A program made the position numbers and the translations under genes. Positions 18,543 through 27,350 of a stretch of 64,000 bases of DNA are shown piece after piece. Below the pieces are notes generated by a model that ran no database searches, was not told where the DNA came from, and saw nothing but the letters and a program-made list of their open reading frames with translations. Source of the DNA: Chitinophagaceae bacterium (lineage in GTDB: Bacteria > Bacteroidota > Bacteroidia > Chitinophagales > Chitinophagaceae). Position 1 is the first letter of the stretch, and each line of letters starts with the position of its first letter. The stretch covers positions 620,001 to 684,000 of the forward strand of contig JADJBP010000001.1 in assembly GCA_016703625.1 (NCBI GenBank), given 5' to 3'.

Positions 18543-18586
18543 ATAATTTTTGTTTTGAGTTTTTAATGTAGTTTTTTATAATTGAG

Positions 18587-21391
18587 TTATTTTTTTCCAA
18601 GATTGAAATCGTACGTAAAGCCTACTGAGATCACTGATCCCGGCCTGTATGAATTAAACAAACGGTCTGTACTTTTATTAAAGCCTTTTTTAGTGCCCAC
18701 ATTCTCATAGAAATAATAAGGGGCATTCAGCATGTCTGACCAGGTAAGTTTAAACTCGCCCCTGTTTTGAAGTACTTTTTTTGCAAGCTGGATGTCAAGT
18801 TGATTCCTGGGTCTTTCATATACATCCGGGAAACCAAGGTCATTAATACCTACAAGGTATAAACGCTCACCGATCCTGTTGTACAATAAGGAGCCGCTGT
18901 AACCGCCTTTTTTACTGTTGTACTGTAAACCAACATTAACCAGGTAAGGCGATTGTCCCTGTAATGGACGGTTGGCGGTTGTTGCACTGCCGGTACCTGA
19001 TGTGGTTGCCAGTGTAACTTTAGAATAGATATAGGTGAGGTTTGCAAATACACTGAAGTTCTCCAGTTTACTGTTCAGGAAATCCAGGTTTTTCCTGATC
19101 TCAAATTCGGCTCCTACGGTAACAGCTTTATCAGCATTGGTATATTCGTAATTACGCCTGTCCAGTACGCTGGATGGATTTAAACGAAGCTCTATCGGGT
19201 CATCAAAGTTTTTATAAAACGCACCAAATGTAATTGCTTCGCCGGCCTTGGGATAAAATTCGTAACGGATATCTCCATTGAGGATAGAACTTCTTAACAG
19301 GTTGGGGTTACCGTTCACTGCATAGTTTACTTCATAATCAAAGAAAGAGAAAGGTGCTATTTCCCTGAACTCGGGCCTGGCTACAGTACGGCTTCCTGAA
19401 ACACGGATACTGTGTTTGTTGTTGGGAGAAAGCGTAAAGTTGAAAGAAGGCAATACATCCCATTTTTCAGTATCGATCAATATCCTTTTGGCAGTTACAT
19501 CTTTCGTAGTAAGTACCTGCTGGAAATTCTCTACCCGCACTCCCCAAACCAGCCTGATCTTTTCACCAAACTTGTTATCGAACATGCCATACATGCCGTT
19601 CAGAACGGATACACCGAAGTACTTGTCCTGGTTATTGGTAAAGTCAAGGATCTTAAATCCATCCTGTGCTATATTTTCTGTTGCAAAGATCTGGTTGTAT
19701 GCCAATTGGTTTTTTGAAGGGTCAAACTGCGATGGGCTGGCCGGTTCGGAGCGGAATATCCTGCTCCGGAAATCACGGATACGGATCAACGTAGAACCCC
19801 CGGCTTTGAATGTTTGTTTTTGTTTGCTGAATAAAAATGGTATACTCAGGCTGCCGGTAGCACCATAGCTGTAATCTTTCAGGTCGCTGAAGAAACGGCG
19901 GGTATCATCATCATTGAATTCAAATGGATCATTGGTTCCCCTTCCGCGGAAATAAGCCGAGGTGCGGATATCAGGCTGTGATTTCCAGTTATATGCAAAG
20001 TTCCCGTTCCACATCAGTTTAATACCGCTGTTGGTAAGCTGGTGGTTTCCTTCCAGTTGACCGCTGTATAAAGAACGCTGGTTTAAAACAGATGAACGGA
20101 ACTGGATATCCTGTATACGGTCGTTACTTACACCGGTACGGGTATAATAATTATCTTCCAAAAGCTGGTTGAACAGGTTTTTGAATGAAACCTTATGCCT
20201 TCCCTTTATATAAGTGATGTTGGCAATGGCGCCCGCATTTACACTGTATTTGTTCTGGTCATCATGTAACTGCACCAGCACATCACCGTCATCTTCATGC
20301 AGCCTTCTTTCCACATCATATTTAAGCATGCTGCTGCGGTACTGCACAGACAGGATAGTGCCTAAAACACCGTTGTTTTTAAATCGTATGCTGTTGCCCC
20401 AGGTCAGGTTATAGGTTTGCGTGGGTAATGCAGTTTTGCTTTGTTCATTGTATACATCATTGTTGAACAACTTGCTGTATTCGATCTGCTGCTGAATGCC
20501 GGCAGCAGTTCCGCCAAGGGCCCTGTATTCCTGTGCTGTACCCGGAAATCCTTTGGGCATTGCCCTGGTACCGTTATCAAATCCCAGCCAGTCATTATTA
20601 TTGCGTTTGTTGCTTGTAAAATCCCTGAAAACAGATTGGGTATTGAATCCCCAGTTAATGCCTACACTCAATACGTTACTGGTAGGAACGTCTTTGGTGT
20701 TTATCTGGATCAGTCCACCTGCAAATTCACCGGGTAATTCCGGGGTTGCTGTTTTGTTGATGATGATATTATCGATCAGTATGGACGGGATCACATCAAA
20801 TGAAAATGCTTTTTTATCTGGCTCGGTACTGGGCAATTGGGCATTGTTGATCAGTGCAGAATTATACCGGTCGCTAAGTCCACGTACCACCACAAATTTA
20901 TTATCCTGTATACTGGCGCCACTTACCCTTTTTAAAACCTCCCCGGTATTTTTATCCGGGGTACGGCGTATAAAATCTGCGGCTACACCACTGGACAGGG
21001 CCGTGTTGTTTTTTTGAAAACTTAACAGGGCATTGGTGTTTTCCTGCCGCCTGGAAGTGGCTTTTACAGTAACATCAGCCAGTTCTTTGGCTGCAATTTC
21101 AAGAGCAATATCCAGCACATTATCGTTGTCGTTGGTAACAACCACATCCGTTATGGTTTTAGACGCGTAACCGATCGCTGAAACAATAATGGTATATTTT
21201 TGGCCGGTTACCAAGGTCAGGTTGTACCTGCCGTCAATATCTGTAGATGTTGATGCGCCTCCATCAATTTTTACCGATACCGAAGCAACCGGTTCATTCT
21301 TCTGGTTTACGATCTTCCCGGTGAGGTTGGAATTTTGTGCCTGAACCATTGAAACGGAGAAACTGAGTACGATAAGTAGTAGAAATTTCAT
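18587..21391 (-). CDS. TonB-dependent outer-membrane receptor
   Basis: A 934-residue receptor. Signal peptide (residues 1-18), a CarboxypepD_reg-like domain (about 20-110), a plug domain (about 115-230; RRTPDKNTGEVLKRVSGAS) and a beta-barrel ending VISVGFTYDFNLGKK. It takes up a bound ligand using TonB energy. The ligand is unknown. A four-unit, 11-bp-period direct repeat lies about 55-95 bp upstream of the start, and its genomic neighbours are phosphate and arsenic genes, which together suggest uptake of a phosphorus compound (inference). Confidence 0.92.
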   Translation of the reverse strand: MKFLLLIVLSFSVSMVQAQNSNLTGKIVNQKNEPVASVSVKIDGGASTSTDIDGRYNLTLVTGQKYTIIVSAIGYASKTITDVVVTNDNDNVLDIALEIAAKELADVTVKATSRRQENTNALLSFQKNNTALSSGVAADFIRRTPDKNTGEVLKRVSGASIQDNKFVVVRGLSDRYNSALINNAQLPSTEPDKKAFSFDVIPSILIDNIIINKTATPELPGEFAGGLIQINTKDVPTSNVLSVGINWGFNTQSVFRDFTSNKRNNNDWLGFDNGTRAMPKGFPGTAQEYRALGGTAAGIQQQIEYSKLFNNDVYNEQSKTALPTQTYNLTWGNSIRFKNNGVLGTILSVQYRSSMLKYDVERRLHEDDGDVLVQLHDDQNKYSVNAGAIANITYIKGRHKVSFKNLFNQLLEDNYYTRTGVSNDRIQDIQFRSSVLNQRSLYSGQLEGNHQLTNSGIKLMWNGNFAYNWKSQPDIRTSAYFRGRGTNDPFEFNDDDTRRFFSDLKDYSYGATGSLSIPFLFSKQKQTFKAGGSTLIRIRDFRSRIFRSEPASPSQFDPSKNQLAYNQIFATENIAQDGFKILDFTNNQDKYFGVSVLNGMYGMFDNKFGEKIRLVWGVRVENFQQVLTTKDVTAKRILIDTEKWDVLPSFNFTLSPNNKHSIRVSGSRTVARPEFREIAPFSFFDYEVNYAVNGNPNLLRSSILNGDIRYEFYPKAGEAITFGAFYKNFDDPIELRLNPSSVLDRRNYEYTNADKAVTVGAEFEIRKNLDFLNSKLENFSVFANLTYIYSKVTLATTSGTGSATTANRPLQGQSPYLVNVGLQYNSKKGGYSGSLLYNRIGERLYLVGINDLGFPDVYERPRNQLDIQLAKKVLQNRGEFKLTWSDMLNAPYYFYENVGTKKGFNKSTDRLFNSYRPGSVISVGFTYDFNLGKK

Positions 21392-21405
21392 GCCTTTTTA
21401 TTTGA

Positions 21406-21424
21406 TGCAAAGAGAAACTTTGCA
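21406..21424. promoter_or_regulatory. Inverted repeat in the TonB-receptor leader
   Basis: TGCAAAG (21406-21412) and CTTTGCA (21418-21424) flank a 5-bp spacer, 15 bp before the receptor start. It overlaps the region where the -7 element should be (CTCTTTGCA on the minus strand) and may be an operator or simply promoter sequence. Confidence 0.4.
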
Positions 21425-21445
21425 TGTTATGGCAAGATGAATGTA

Positions 21446-21485
21446 AGGTTACGGTAAGGTTACGGCTATGTTAAGGAAATGTTAC
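21446..21485. promoter_or_regulatory. Pho-box-like direct repeats upstream of the TonB receptor
   Basis: Read on the plus strand, AGGTTAC (21446), AGGTTAC (21457), ATGTTAA (21468) and ATGTTAC (21479) start exactly 11 bp apart, each separated by 4 bp. A 7+4 arrangement is the known architecture of E. coli PhoB boxes, and the TTAAC-type word resembles B. subtilis PhoP boxes. On the receptor's sense strand the unit reads GTAACCT/TTAACAT. Confidence 0.75.
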
Positions 21486-21549
21486 GGGATTGTTTGAACC
21501 TGCCCGGATATTCATATTTTATACTCTTTCAAACAGGATGATATTGTTT

Positions 21550-22614
21550 TTACAGCGCATAATATTTTCTGCGAAGCCAGAAAGCCACATTCACCAATGC
21601 GATCAGTGCCGGTACTTCTACCAGCGGGCCAATCACGCCGGCAAAAGCCTGTCCGCTGTTGATGCCAAATACGCCGATGGCTACGGCGATGGCCAGTTCA
21701 AAATTATTACCGGCAGCGGTGAAAGCAATGGAAGCATTGGTTGAATAATCGGCTCCCATTTTTTTGCCGATAAAAAAACTGACCAGGAACATGATGGCAA
21801 AATAGATCACCAGGGGCAAAGCAATGCGCAATACATCAAAAGGGATCTGTACGATCAGTTCGCCCTTTAAACTGAACATGATCAAAATGGTAAATAACAA
21901 AGCGATCAATGTAATGGGAGAAACAACCGGAATGAATTTTTTTTCATACCATTCAACCCCCTTCAGTTTTAATAAAAAATACCTGGTTAAAAATCCTGCT
22001 GCAAAAGGGATGCCCAGGTAAATGGCCACACTCTCTGCGATCTGGCCAATGGTGATATCCACTACTGATCCCGTAATGCCAAACAGGGGAGGAAGAACCG
22101 TTATAAAAATATAAGCGTATACACTGTACAGTAATACCTGGAAGATGCTGTTGAGTGCAACCAGGCCGGCAGCATATTCCCGGCTGCCTTCTGCCAGTTC
22201 GTTCCAAACAATTACCATGGCAATGCAACGGGCCAGGCCGATAAGAATTAGGCCCACCATATATTCGGGGTATCCATGTAAAAAAACAATGGCCAGTACA
22301 AACATCAGTATCGGGCCAATGATCCAGTTAAGCAATAAAGAAACGCCGAGTACCCTGGTATTTTTAAAAACTTCTTTAAGTTTATCATATTTCACTTTGG
22401 TAAAGGGCGGGTACATCATCAGTATTAATCCTATAGCCAATGGAATATTGGTTGTACCAGAAGAAAACGAATTAATGAATGTGGATGATGACGGAAAGAA
22501 GTAACCAATGGCAACACCTGCCGCCATGGCAAGGAATATCCAAAGTGTAAGGTAACGGTCTAAAAAACCGAGTTTCTTTCTTTCATGCGCCGGGGCGCAA
22601 TTGTTAGCAGTCAT
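21550..22614 (-). CDS. ACR3-family arsenite efflux transporter
   Basis: A 354-residue protein with about ten membrane helices. The sequence GLARCIAMVIVWNELAEG carries the conserved helix-4 cysteine and nearby polar residues of ACR3 arsenite carriers. It exports As(III), which forms after arsenate enters through phosphate transporters and is reduced. No arsR or arsC is adjacent. It lies 27 bp downstream of the phosphate-type porin and probably shares its transcript, which ties arsenite export to phosphate uptake. Confidence 0.9.
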   Translation of the reverse strand: MTANNCAPAHERKKLGFLDRYLTLWIFLAMAAGVAIGYFFPSSSTFINSFSSGTTNIPLAIGLILMMYPPFTKVKYDKLKEVFKNTRVLGVSLLLNWIIGPILMFVLAIVFLHGYPEYMVGLILIGLARCIAMVIVWNELAEGSREYAAGLVALNSIFQVLLYSVYAYIFITVLPPLFGITGSVVDITIGQIAESVAIYLGIPFAAGFLTRYFLLKLKGVEWYEKKFIPVVSPITLIALLFTILIMFSLKGELIVQIPFDVLRIALPLVIYFAIMFLVSFFIGKKMGADYSTNASIAFTAAGNNFELAIAVAIGVFGINSGQAFAGVIGPLVEVPALIALVNVAFWLRRKYYAL

Positions 22615-22641
22615 ATTTTATCTTTCAGCAATCAGTAACAT

Positions 22642-23963
22642 TTAAAACCTGAACTGCAGCCTGCAGGTAAATACATCATCCTTTACATCGCCGGTGAATC
22701 CGGGCAATTGCGTTTTTTCATTGCTTACCCTGGCATAATACAGCACGATCTTTACATTCTCAGTCAGGTAATTGATATAACCAAACCCGATGGTACTGTA
22801 CCTGATATTGGCTGCAGTAAAATTGCTTCCGGGTGCACCAATTTCATTTCGGCTTACGCTGGTGTTGGGATCATACCAGTCGAACTTAAGCATGAGCAGG
22901 TTTTTGGTATTGAAAACCTGCTGGAGTAAATAAAAATATGCTCCGTTAAAATTCCGGATATGAAAACCATCATTGCCCGTCATCAATGCAACCGGCGTTT
23001 CTGAATTGTTATTGGTCCCGGTTTGTTTACCGGCCAGGAACTCTGCCCTCAACTCGGTGCTTACGCCCTTTTGCTTTTGTATTTAAACTGGGCATTGGCT
23101 CCGTAATACTGCCGGGGAGAAGTTTTATGTATATTATCAACGGATGAATCAATGATTTCCTTTTTAATTCCTGATACTTCCCCTGTTGAATATACATATT
23201 TGGTATTTTGAAGCAGGCCACCATACAAAACAGAAGCTCCGCCAGACAGTGTAAACCGGTCAGATAAGGGGAAAGGTTTCAGTGCAATATTTCCAATGAT
23301 GTCTTTGGTATTGTCAAAATCACCGGCTGCGTTTATACCCTGCCCGTTAAAGACCCCGATATCGGCCCTCAGGTATTTTAATTTACTGCCACTTCTCCTG
23401 GAATCCATGCTGAGCATGGCTCCCAGGTCCCTTTCGCTTTTCATTAAGATCTGGCTCATCCTGCCTCTTTCCGGGGTTTCCCGGTCACCGCTGCTCAGGT
23501 TCACTTCGTAACCAAAGGGACGGGCAAACATACCAATGGTAAAAGAGAACAACTGGTATTTATTTTCGAATATACGTCCCCATACATCCCTTACCGTAAA
23601 AGCACGTTCATTGGCATCAAATTGAAAAACGATCTGTACACCCGGTTTTGTTTCTTTACCAAAATGAACATAATCAATACGAACCCGGCTGCGGCGAAAC
23701 ATAAAACGGTTATTTACCTGAGCCGAAAAATCACCGCCTTCAAAAGACCTGATCCCCTTTGAGCCCGCTACCTGGAACTGCGGCTGTATATAACCACCGA
23801 TGCGTAAATGATCAAATTTTTTGTAAACAGCCAGTAAACCACGGCCGGTTTCTTTGGTGGTATCTACCATATCCATTAAGAACTGGGCCTTTAAATAAGT
23901 TGCAGATATGATCAATATCAACAATAAGATGGATCTTTTTAGCACGATATAAATTTGCTGCAA
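22642..23963 (-). CDS. OprP/OprO-like phosphate-selective porin (frameshifted)
   Basis: One barrel of about 440 residues split at 23069-23072. The N-terminal part (23963-23061) starts with a signal peptide and contains FDHLRIGGYIQPQFQ, typical of OprP/OprO family porins; the C-terminal part (23052-22642) ends in Phe, as outer-membrane barrels do. Adding one A to the minus-strand A4 run gives ...FKYKSKKGVSTELRAEF. The family passes anions, often phosphate or polyphosphate. Pho-box-like repeats lie 16-44 bp upstream of its start. Confidence 0.85.
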
Positions 23964-23978
23964 TCTAATAAGAAATTT

Positions 23979-24007
23979 GTGTTACTTCAATGTTAAGTTA
24001 TTATTAC
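23979..24007. promoter_or_regulatory. Pho-box-like direct repeats between porin and DUF47-pit
   Basis: GTGTTAC (23979), ATGTTAA (23990) and TTATTAC (24001) start 11 bp apart with 4-bp spacers, the same unit and period as at 21446-21485. The site is between divergent genes (porin leftwards, DUF47-pit rightwards) and could control both. Confidence 0.7.
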
Positions 24008-24043
24008 TATTTTTTTGACGGTCAATGACAAAATCAATAATTA

Positions 24044-24051
24044 TACTTTTG
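24044..24051 (+). promoter_or_regulatory. -7 element for the DUF47-pit operon
   Basis: TACTTTTG matches TAnnTTTG and lies 17 bp before the ATG at 24069. It also shows that the upstream in-frame TTG at 24015 is unlikely to be the start. The Pho-box-like repeats end 36 bp upstream, a suitable place for activation. Confidence 0.65.
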
Positions 24052-24068
24052 CTTCAAATTTTATAATC

Positions 24069-24719
24069 ATGGCAGGAATTAATACAATACTCAAGATCTT
24101 TTTACCAAAGGACAGGGTGTTTTACCAGTTATTTGAAAGCGTATCGGAGGTTTTGGTAAAAATGGGCGATAAATTAAAGGATGTGGTGAATGAACCCGAC
24201 TTTGACAAGCGCGGACAGCTGATCCAGGAAATTGAGGACATGGAACACGTGAACGACGATTATACCCATACCATCTTTACCGAACTGGGTAAGAACTTCA
24301 TCACCCCTTTTGACCGGGAAGATATTCATTACCTGGCCACCTCACTGGATGATATTGCTGACTACATTTATGCCTCTGCCAAAAAAATAAATTTTTACCG
24401 CGTTAATCCAAATGACATCGGCTTTAATAAAATGGCCGACCTGATCGCATTGGGATGCAGGCAGGTGGAAGTGGCCGTTAAGGAATTGCGGAACATGAAA
24501 AACATGCGGTTAATTACTGATGCCCTGGTTTCCATCAACAGTATCGAAAACCAGGCAGACGATATTTTTGATATGAGTATCGAGCGACTGTTTGCCACAG
24601 AACCTGATGCAAAGGAAGTGATCAAGAAAAGGGAGATCTACCAGGTAATGGAAATTGTAACCGATAAATGTGAGGATGCTGCCAATGTAATTGAATCGAT
24701 CATTGTTAAGTACGCTTAA
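24069..24719 (+). CDS. DUF47 (PhoU-like) phosphate transport regulator
   Basis: A 216-residue, all-helical cytoplasmic protein of the DUF47/PhoU-like family (begins AGINTILKIFLPKDRVFYQLF). These proteins are commonly encoded just before PiT transporters and adjust their activity. Here pit starts 116 bp downstream. Start chosen at 24069 because a promoter lies at 24044-24051. Charged helices with regularly spaced Asp/Glu (LDDIADYIY, DDIFDMSIERL) could bind metal clusters, as in PhoU. Confidence 0.9.
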   Translation: MAGINTILKIFLPKDRVFYQLFESVSEVLVKMGDKLKDVVNEPDFDKRGQLIQEIEDMEHVNDDYTHTIFTELGKNFITPFDREDIHYLATSLDDIADYIYASAKKINFYRVNPNDIGFNKMADLIALGCRQVEVAVKELRNMKNMRLITDALVSINSIENQADDIFDMSIERLFATEPDAKEVIKKREIYQVMEIVTDKCEDAANVIESIIVKYA

Positions 24720-24734
24720 AGTCAATAGGCAATC

Positions 24735-24754
24735 TTGCCTACCGGCAGGCCGGT
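24735..24754. repeat. GC-rich palindromic repeat before pit
   Basis: GCCT and AGGC, and ACCGG and CCGGT, form overlapping inverted repeats in TTGCCTACCGGCAGGCCGGT. The core CCGGCAGGC is shared, on the opposite strand, with the palindrome inside pyrD at 59968-59984. It looks like a REP-type dispersed element. Confidence 0.55.
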
Positions 24755-24835
24755 TTGCAAAAAAACAAGAATGAAAAAATTAAAATTACCTGCATTAAAG
24801 ATCAGCCCATTTTTTAATCAGCACACATATTCAAT

Positions 24836-26044
24836 ATGACTTTCCTGATAATAATTATCGCTTTAGCACTCATCTTCGATTACATCAATGGGTTTCATGA
24901 TGCAGCCAATTCCATTGCCACTGTGGTTTCTACAAAAGTGCTTACGCCAACGCAGGCGGTACTTTGGGCAGCGATGTTCAATTTCGTGGCTTTTTTTATT
25001 TTTAAGGACCACGGGGTAGCCAACACCATTGCCAAAACCGTAAAAACGGATGTGGTAAACGGGCATGATATGCTGGTGGTTATTTTCGCAGGGCTGCTTG
25101 CTGCCATATTCTGGAACCTGCTTATCTGGTGGTTTGGAATACCATCTTCTTCATCACATACTTTAATTGGTGGTTTTTCCGGGGCTGCCATTGCCTATGG
25201 CGGATTTAGCAGTGTAAACCCCGATCCGGTGATGAAAACAGTTGCCTTCATTTTCCTGGCCCCTGTGGTAGGTATGATCATCGCTTTTATTATTTCGCTC
25301 TGGTTCATTCACTCTTTCAAGAAGGGCTGGATGCCCAAAATAATTGCATTTACCATTTTTGCAGGAGTTGCTTTATTTCTTTACAAGAATATGGAATTTG
25401 ATGCGGCCAAATTAAAATCCCATTATGATTCCTATTTTTTAAGGGTTGTATTTCATGCAAAGAATTTTAAATGGATCCTGTTATGCTATATTTTACTGAT
25501 CATGGCTGCATTCACCCTGTTCTTAAATACGCTGAATGCACACCGTGCCAATACCTGGTTCAAAAGGCTGCAACTGGTTTCTTCAGCAGCATTCAGTATC
25601 GGGCATGGCGGTAACGATGCCCAGAAAGTGATGGGTATCATCATGGCGGCACTAATAGCGTATGATCCCATTCGTTATAGTTTGGGCCATATGGAATGGT
25701 GGGTGCCCTTATCCTGTTATGCTGCTATTGCCATTGGTACCATGAGCGGCGGCTGGAAGATCGTTAAGACCATGGGAACCCGTATCACAAAAGTGACCCC
25801 TTTTGAAGGCGTGGCTGCTGAAACAGCAGGTGCCATTACTTTATTTGTAACTGAGGCCCTGAAGATACCTGTAAGTACTACACATACAATTGCCGGCTCC
25901 ATTATGGGTGTTGGCGCAACCAAACGGTTATCGGCAGTAAGATGGGGTGTTACCGTTAATTTATTGTGGGCCTGGATACTTACCATCCCTGTTAGCGGAT
26001 TACTGGCAGCACTGTTTTATTTCATTATCAGCAAATTTTTCTAA
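24836..26044 (+). CDS. pit: PiT-family inorganic phosphate transporter
   Basis: A 402-residue membrane protein with about ten helices and the duplicated family signatures GFHDAANSIATVVST (N-terminal half) and GHGGNDAQKVMGI (C-terminal half). PiT carriers bring in metal-phosphate with protons or phosphate with sodium, and also let arsenate in. It follows DUF47 in the usual pair and ends in a strong terminator. Confidence 0.95.
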   Translation: MTFLIIIIALALIFDYINGFHDAANSIATVVSTKVLTPTQAVLWAAMFNFVAFFIFKDHGVANTIAKTVKTDVVNGHDMLVVIFAGLLAAIFWNLLIWWFGIPSSSSHTLIGGFSGAAIAYGGFSSVNPDPVMKTVAFIFLAPVVGMIIAFIISLWFIHSFKKGWMPKIIAFTIFAGVALFLYKNMEFDAAKLKSHYDSYFLRVVFHAKNFKWILLCYILLIMAAFTLFLNTLNAHRANTWFKRLQLVSSAAFSIGHGGNDAQKVMGIIMAALIAYDPIRYSLGHMEWWVPLSCYAAIAIGTMSGGWKIVKTMGTRITKVTPFEGVAAETAGAITLFVTEALKIPVSTTHTIAGSIMGVGATKRLSAVRWGVTVNLLWAWILTIPVSGLLAALFYFIISKFF

Positions 26045-26067
26045 ATATTAATTAAAAAGTATTTGAT

Positions 26068-26095
26068 ATTCACGCATGGCCATGCGTGAATTTTT
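26068..26095 (+). terminator. Intrinsic terminator after pit
   Basis: A perfect 24-bp palindrome (26068-26091, arms ATTCACGCAT/ATGCGTGAAT around GGCC) is followed by a T run to 26095. It overlaps an upstream in-frame ATG of galE at 26076, which is another reason to start galE at 26109. Confidence 0.85.
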
Positions 26096-26108
26096 GGTTT
26101 CTTTGCAT

Positions 26109-27200
26109 ATGAACAAAATTTTAGTAACCGGCGGCTGTGGATATATTGGTGCACATACCATTGCAGACCTGATCGAAAACGGGTTTGAGGTTATCTCTGC
26201 CGATAACAACTCCAGGAGTAACGAAAATATCCTGGAAGCTGTGGAAAAGATCACCGGCAAATCCGTTAAGAACTATAAAGTTGATCTTTGTATCTATGAT
26301 GATACGGTTGCTATCTTCCAGGAAAACCCCGATATCACAGGCATCATTCATTTTGCGGCCTATAAATCCGTGGGCGAGTCGGTTAAAAATCCTTTGCTTT
26401 ATTTTGAAAATAATTTAAACTCGCTTATCAATATTTTAAAATGTGCTGATGAGTTTGGCATTCCCAATTTTGTTTTTTCATCATCCTGTACCGTTTACGG
26501 CAACCCGGATATAATACCCGTAACCGAGGAATCGCCCATGAAAGCTGCCGAATCAGCCTATGGGGCAACCAAACAGATGGGCGAACAGATCGTACGGGAA
26601 ACAGTGAACAGTTCACAGAACCCTGCCCACAAGGCCCCGGCGGTTGTAAAAAACATCCAGGCCATTTTACTCAGGTATTTTAACCCGGTTGGTGCACACC
26701 CGTCTGCATTGATGGGCGAACTGCCTTTAGGCAAACCTGAAAACCTGGTACCGGCCATCACCCAAACAGCAATCGGTAAAATTCCCATGATGCAGGTTTG
26801 GGGCACTGATTATGATACCCGCGACGGAAGCTGCTTAAGGGATTATATTCATGTTTGTGATATAGCACATGCACATACGCTGGCGCTTAACTACCTGCTG
26901 CAGCATAAAAATGAAAGCAATTGCGAAATTTTTAACCTGGGCACAGGCAATGGGTACACCGTTCTGGAGATCATTAAAGAATTTGAAAATGCAAGCGGTG
27001 TAAAACTCAATTACCAGCTGGGGCCACGCCGGTCAGGCGATGTAATTGCCATTTATGCCAATAATGATAAAGCAAAAAAATTGCTGGGCTGGCAACCAAA
27101 ATACAGCCTGCAGCAAATGATGGCCACTGCCTGGAAATGGGAACTGAAACTGAAAGAAGATGAAAAGATATTTAATTCATCCAATGCAGATCTGAATTAG
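26109..27200 (+). CDS. galE: UDP-glucose 4-epimerase
   Basis: A 363-residue short-chain dehydrogenase-fold enzyme. NAD-binding GGCGYIGAHT follows the first strand; SSSCTVYG and the catalytic YGATK are present, as are the family motifs RYFNPVGAHPS and TRDGSCLRDYIHV. It interconverts UDP-glucose and UDP-galactose for cell-surface sugars. I start at 26109 (MNKILVTGG) because the upstream in-frame start lies inside the pit terminator. Confidence 0.95.
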   Translation: MNKILVTGGCGYIGAHTIADLIENGFEVISADNNSRSNENILEAVEKITGKSVKNYKVDLCIYDDTVAIFQENPDITGIIHFAAYKSVGESVKNPLLYFENNLNSLINILKCADEFGIPNFVFSSSCTVYGNPDIIPVTEESPMKAAESAYGATKQMGEQIVRETVNSSQNPAHKAPAVVKNIQAILLRYFNPVGAHPSALMGELPLGKPENLVPAITQTAIGKIPMMQVWGTDYDTRDGSCLRDYIHVCDIAHAHTLALNYLLQHKNESNCEIFNLGTGNGYTVLEIIKEFENASGVKLNYQLGPRRSGDVIAIYANNDKAKKLLGWQPKYSLQQMMATAWKWELKLKEDEKIFNSSNADLN

Positions 27201-27350
27201 GAGATTAATATGTAATATTCTTCATAGGAGTGTGCACGCTACTGCAATATTTTCTAAAATATTGTGAGCAACTTTTCTATTCTCATTTGCCACCCTGCAA
27301 ATCTTTCTTTTACTTTGCGGCAATTCTAACATTGGTTACAAATACTTATT

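Noticed and set aside
24015..24068. Upstream TTG start of the DUF47 protein
   Set aside because: A full -7 promoter element lies between it and the ATG at 24069, and the added residues are not typical of the family.
27246..27265. A+T-rich palindrome after galE as a terminator
   Set aside because: The stem is A/T only and no T tract follows at once; evidence is too weak.
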